Assembly (NCBI RefSeq): GCF_904067045.1
Contig: NZ_CAJFDC010000014.1
Span: 186,001 to 250,000 of the forward strand
Direction: 5' to 3'
From: Pseudomonas sp. FEN
Lineage (GTDB): Bacteria; Pseudomonadota; Gammaproteobacteria; Pseudomonadales; Pseudomonadaceae
DNA: 64,000 bases
The position numbers and the translations under genes were made by a program. This document shows positions 62,511 to 64,000 of this stretch, in pieces. The notes below the pieces were generated by a model. That model was not told the DNA's origin. It ran no database searches and worked only from the letters and a program-made list of their open reading frames with translations. Position 1 is the stretch's first letter. The number at the start of each line of letters is the position of its first letter.

Positions 62511-63935
62511 TTATCTCTCGCGCAAACTTTCATCCGTGTACTGTTGCAACGGACTCAAGAAATAATCGATCACTTTACGGCGATCCGTCTTGACCTCGAC
62601 GGTGACGGACATGCCCGGGGACAACGCAACCTTCTGATCGCGCACCATGACAAAGTCTTTGAGCAAACGGACTCGGCTGCTGTAGATCGGCCCGCGTTTC
62701 TCGTCCTCAATGGCATCATTGGACACACTGACGATTTCGCCCTCCACCGTTCCGTATTTGGTGAACGTAAAGGTTTCCACTTTGACCGTGGCCTCTTGGC
62801 CCGCGCGAACGAAACCCACATCCTTGTTCTCCAGCATGGCCTCCACTTCCACCGGTTGGTCACTCGGCGCAATGACCATCAAGGGTTGTGCCGCAGTGAC
62901 CACCCCACCGACGGTATGCACTGCCAGTTGCTGAACTGTCCCATCCACAGGCGCAGTCAAACTCATCAGGTGATCACGCTGTTCCGCCTTGTTCAGCTCT
63001 TGAACCAGCGAGGCGGCTTTCTGTTCGGATTGTTGCTGCAGGTCCAGCATCGTTCGGCGGGTTTGGGCGAGCAGAACTTGCCTTCTGCGCTCGGCCTCCT
63101 TCTTCGATGCGCTGACTTCAGCCAAGCGGGACTGCTGCACGGCCACATCCCGCTCCTGGTCCAGCAGCGCTTGTTGCTTTTCCAGGTAGGCATGGCGAGG
63201 GACGTATTGCTGCTCGAGTAGCTGCTGGTAGTCCTCAGCAAGTCGGCGAGCAATCGGAAGTGTTTTCTGCAAGGACGCCAGCGTCGCCTTGGTGGACTGA
63301 ATCTCGGCAGTACGTTGTTCAACTTCGGCGTCGATTTGTTCCAGGGAACTGCGCAGTTCCTGATACTGACCTTGCAACCAGCGCTGCGCCGCCAGCTCCT
63401 GCTCGGGAGCGGCTTGCGGGATGTGCCCAGCCAAAGAACCGGGTTCTTTGCCCGTCCGAATGGATTCAATCAAGGCCGTTGCCCGCGCGCTGTCAACCTC
63501 AGCGGCCAGCAGATCGCTCTTCAAACGCTTGATGTCCGCACCGGTCATACTGGTGTCCAGCTCCACCAGGACATCGCCCGCCTTGACCAGTTGTCCATCA
63601 TGGACCCGAATCGACTTGACCACCGCCACCTCACTGGGCTGGATGGTTTTACTCTTGCCACTGGCAACGATCTTGCCGGTGGCCGTCGCCACCACATCGA
63701 TCTCCCCAAAGATGGACCAGAGCAACGCCAACACGGCGAACACCATGATGGTCCACTGGATATAGCGTGGCGCCGGGTGAACCGGCTGGTCCTGCAAGGC
63801 CAATGCAGCGGGCAAAAACTGCACCTCGTGGGAAAGGCGCGCGGGAGCATCCAACAACTTGCGCTGACCCCAGGCCTGTCTCCAGACGTGGCGATAACGC
63901 CGAAACAACTCTCGACCTGCCGAAGGTTGGCTCAT
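62511..63935 (-). CDS. HlyD-family T1SS membrane fusion protein (RTX type)
   Basis: This 474-residue adaptor has a cytoplasmic N-terminal segment of about 60 residues, a transmembrane helix (YIQWTIMVFAVLALLWSIFG), a lipoyl-like strand (VVKSIRVHDGQLVKAGDVLVELD), a long coiled-coil region and a second half-lipoyl segment (LMSLTAPVDGTVQQLAVHTVGGVV). It ends LSPGMSVTVEVKTDRRKVIDYFLSPLQQYTDESLRER, the HlyD/CyaD C-terminal signature. It follows the ABC exporter gene by 6 nt. It is distinct from AprE and probably serves the giant RTX protein. Confidence 0.92.
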   Translation of the reverse strand: MSQPSAGRELFRRYRHVWRQAWGQRKLLDAPARLSHEVQFLPAALALQDQPVHPAPRYIQWTIMVFAVLALLWSIFGEIDVVATATGKIVASGKSKTIQPSEVAVVKSIRVHDGQLVKAGDVLVELDTSMTGADIKRLKSDLLAAEVDSARATALIESIRTGKEPGSLAGHIPQAAPEQELAAQRWLQGQYQELRSSLEQIDAEVEQRTAEIQSTKATLASLQKTLPIARRLAEDYQQLLEQQYVPRHAYLEKQQALLDQERDVAVQQSRLAEVSASKKEAERRRQVLLAQTRRTMLDLQQQSEQKAASLVQELNKAEQRDHLMSLTAPVDGTVQQLAVHTVGGVVTAAQPLMVIAPSDQPVEVEAMLENKDVGFVRAGQEATVKVETFTFTKYGTVEGEIVSVSNDAIEDEKRGPIYSSRVRLLKDFVMVRDQKVALSPGMSVTVEVKTDRRKVIDYFLSPLQQYTDESLRER

Positions 63936-63941
63936 GACAAC

Positions 63942-64000
63942 TTATCCTTGTTGCAGACGGTGCAGACGCGAGTAGTGGCCAGCCTGGTGGGCCAGCAATT
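63942..64000 (-). CDS. C-terminus of T1SS ABC transporter (HlyB-like), partial
   Basis: The frame entering from the right edge ends LLAHQAGHYSRLHRLQQG before TAA (63942-63944), which matches the C-terminal tail of HlyB/RTX exporters (ELLxxxGxYxxLxxLQ). Only 18 codons are visible. It lies 6 nt upstream of the HlyD gene and completes the secretion pair. Confidence 0.75.
   Translation of the reverse strand, partial: LLAHQAGHYSRLHRLQQG

Overview
The window looks like a chromosomal segment of a Pseudomonas of the P. fluorescens group. Evidence is the GC-rich third-position-biased coding, the end of an arn (lipid A aminoarabinose) operon, a complete aprA-inh-aprDEF-lipA protease/lipase secretion operon, a ptxS/kguEKTD 2-ketogluconate operon, a pob/pca aromatic cluster, DUF1652 proteins (a Pseudomonas-centred family, from memory) and REP/REPIN palindromes between genes. 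No rRNA, tRNA or CRISPR array was seen.

Layout. 1-4573: 3' end of arnT, then arnE, arnF, ugd in an overlapping operon, and a PMT-type membrane glycosyltransferase. 4574-5284: a gene-free block of 45-bp tandem repeats alternating with REPIN copies. 5285-13705 (minus strand): serralysin, its periplasmic inhibitor, a type I secretion system (T1SS) and a large RTX lipase. 14260-17956: AraC regulator, LysE exporter, choline/betaine-type binding protein, HSL-type esterase. 18073-23305: PtxS repressor and kguEKTD with two perfect PtxS palindromes. 23355-34111: chemoreceptor, FAD oxidase, two DUF1652 proteins, a UvrD-like helicase, pirin, phosphoglucomutase, ecotin. 34138-34851: two fused gene remnants (ilvA fragment facing an MFS fragment). 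34913-47647: amidase, MFS, porin-like protein, AraC regulator, pcaC, pcaB, pcaK-like, pcaG, pcaH, pcaQ-type regulator, PobR/PobC-type regulator and pobA; no pcaD is present.

48789-64000 is an accessory island. It is bounded by a LuxR-type regulator and by remnants of a MobH-type relaxase and a possible Ser/Thr kinase. It holds a 3108-residue RTX protein made of an N-terminal domain with a His...Cys pair like permuted papain-fold enzymes, a FrpC-like calcium domain, RTX repeats, a subtilisin-like protease with a P domain, two Ig-like domains and four tandem RTX/HCBP modules. Just upstream, three divergent copies of a small lipoprotein gene alternate with two shrunken copies of the RTX protein's N-terminal domain. 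Further upstream are an RTX-type HlyD adaptor and the end of its ABC exporter.

My main hypothesis is that the island is a T1SS-exported, N-terminal-toxin polymorphic system with lipoprotein immunity genes. In it the orphan module array lies upstream (5') of the intact toxin gene, the mirror image of Rhs/CDI loci where orphan C-terminal modules lie downstream. The architecture and duplications are read directly from sequence; the toxin and immunity functions are inferred.
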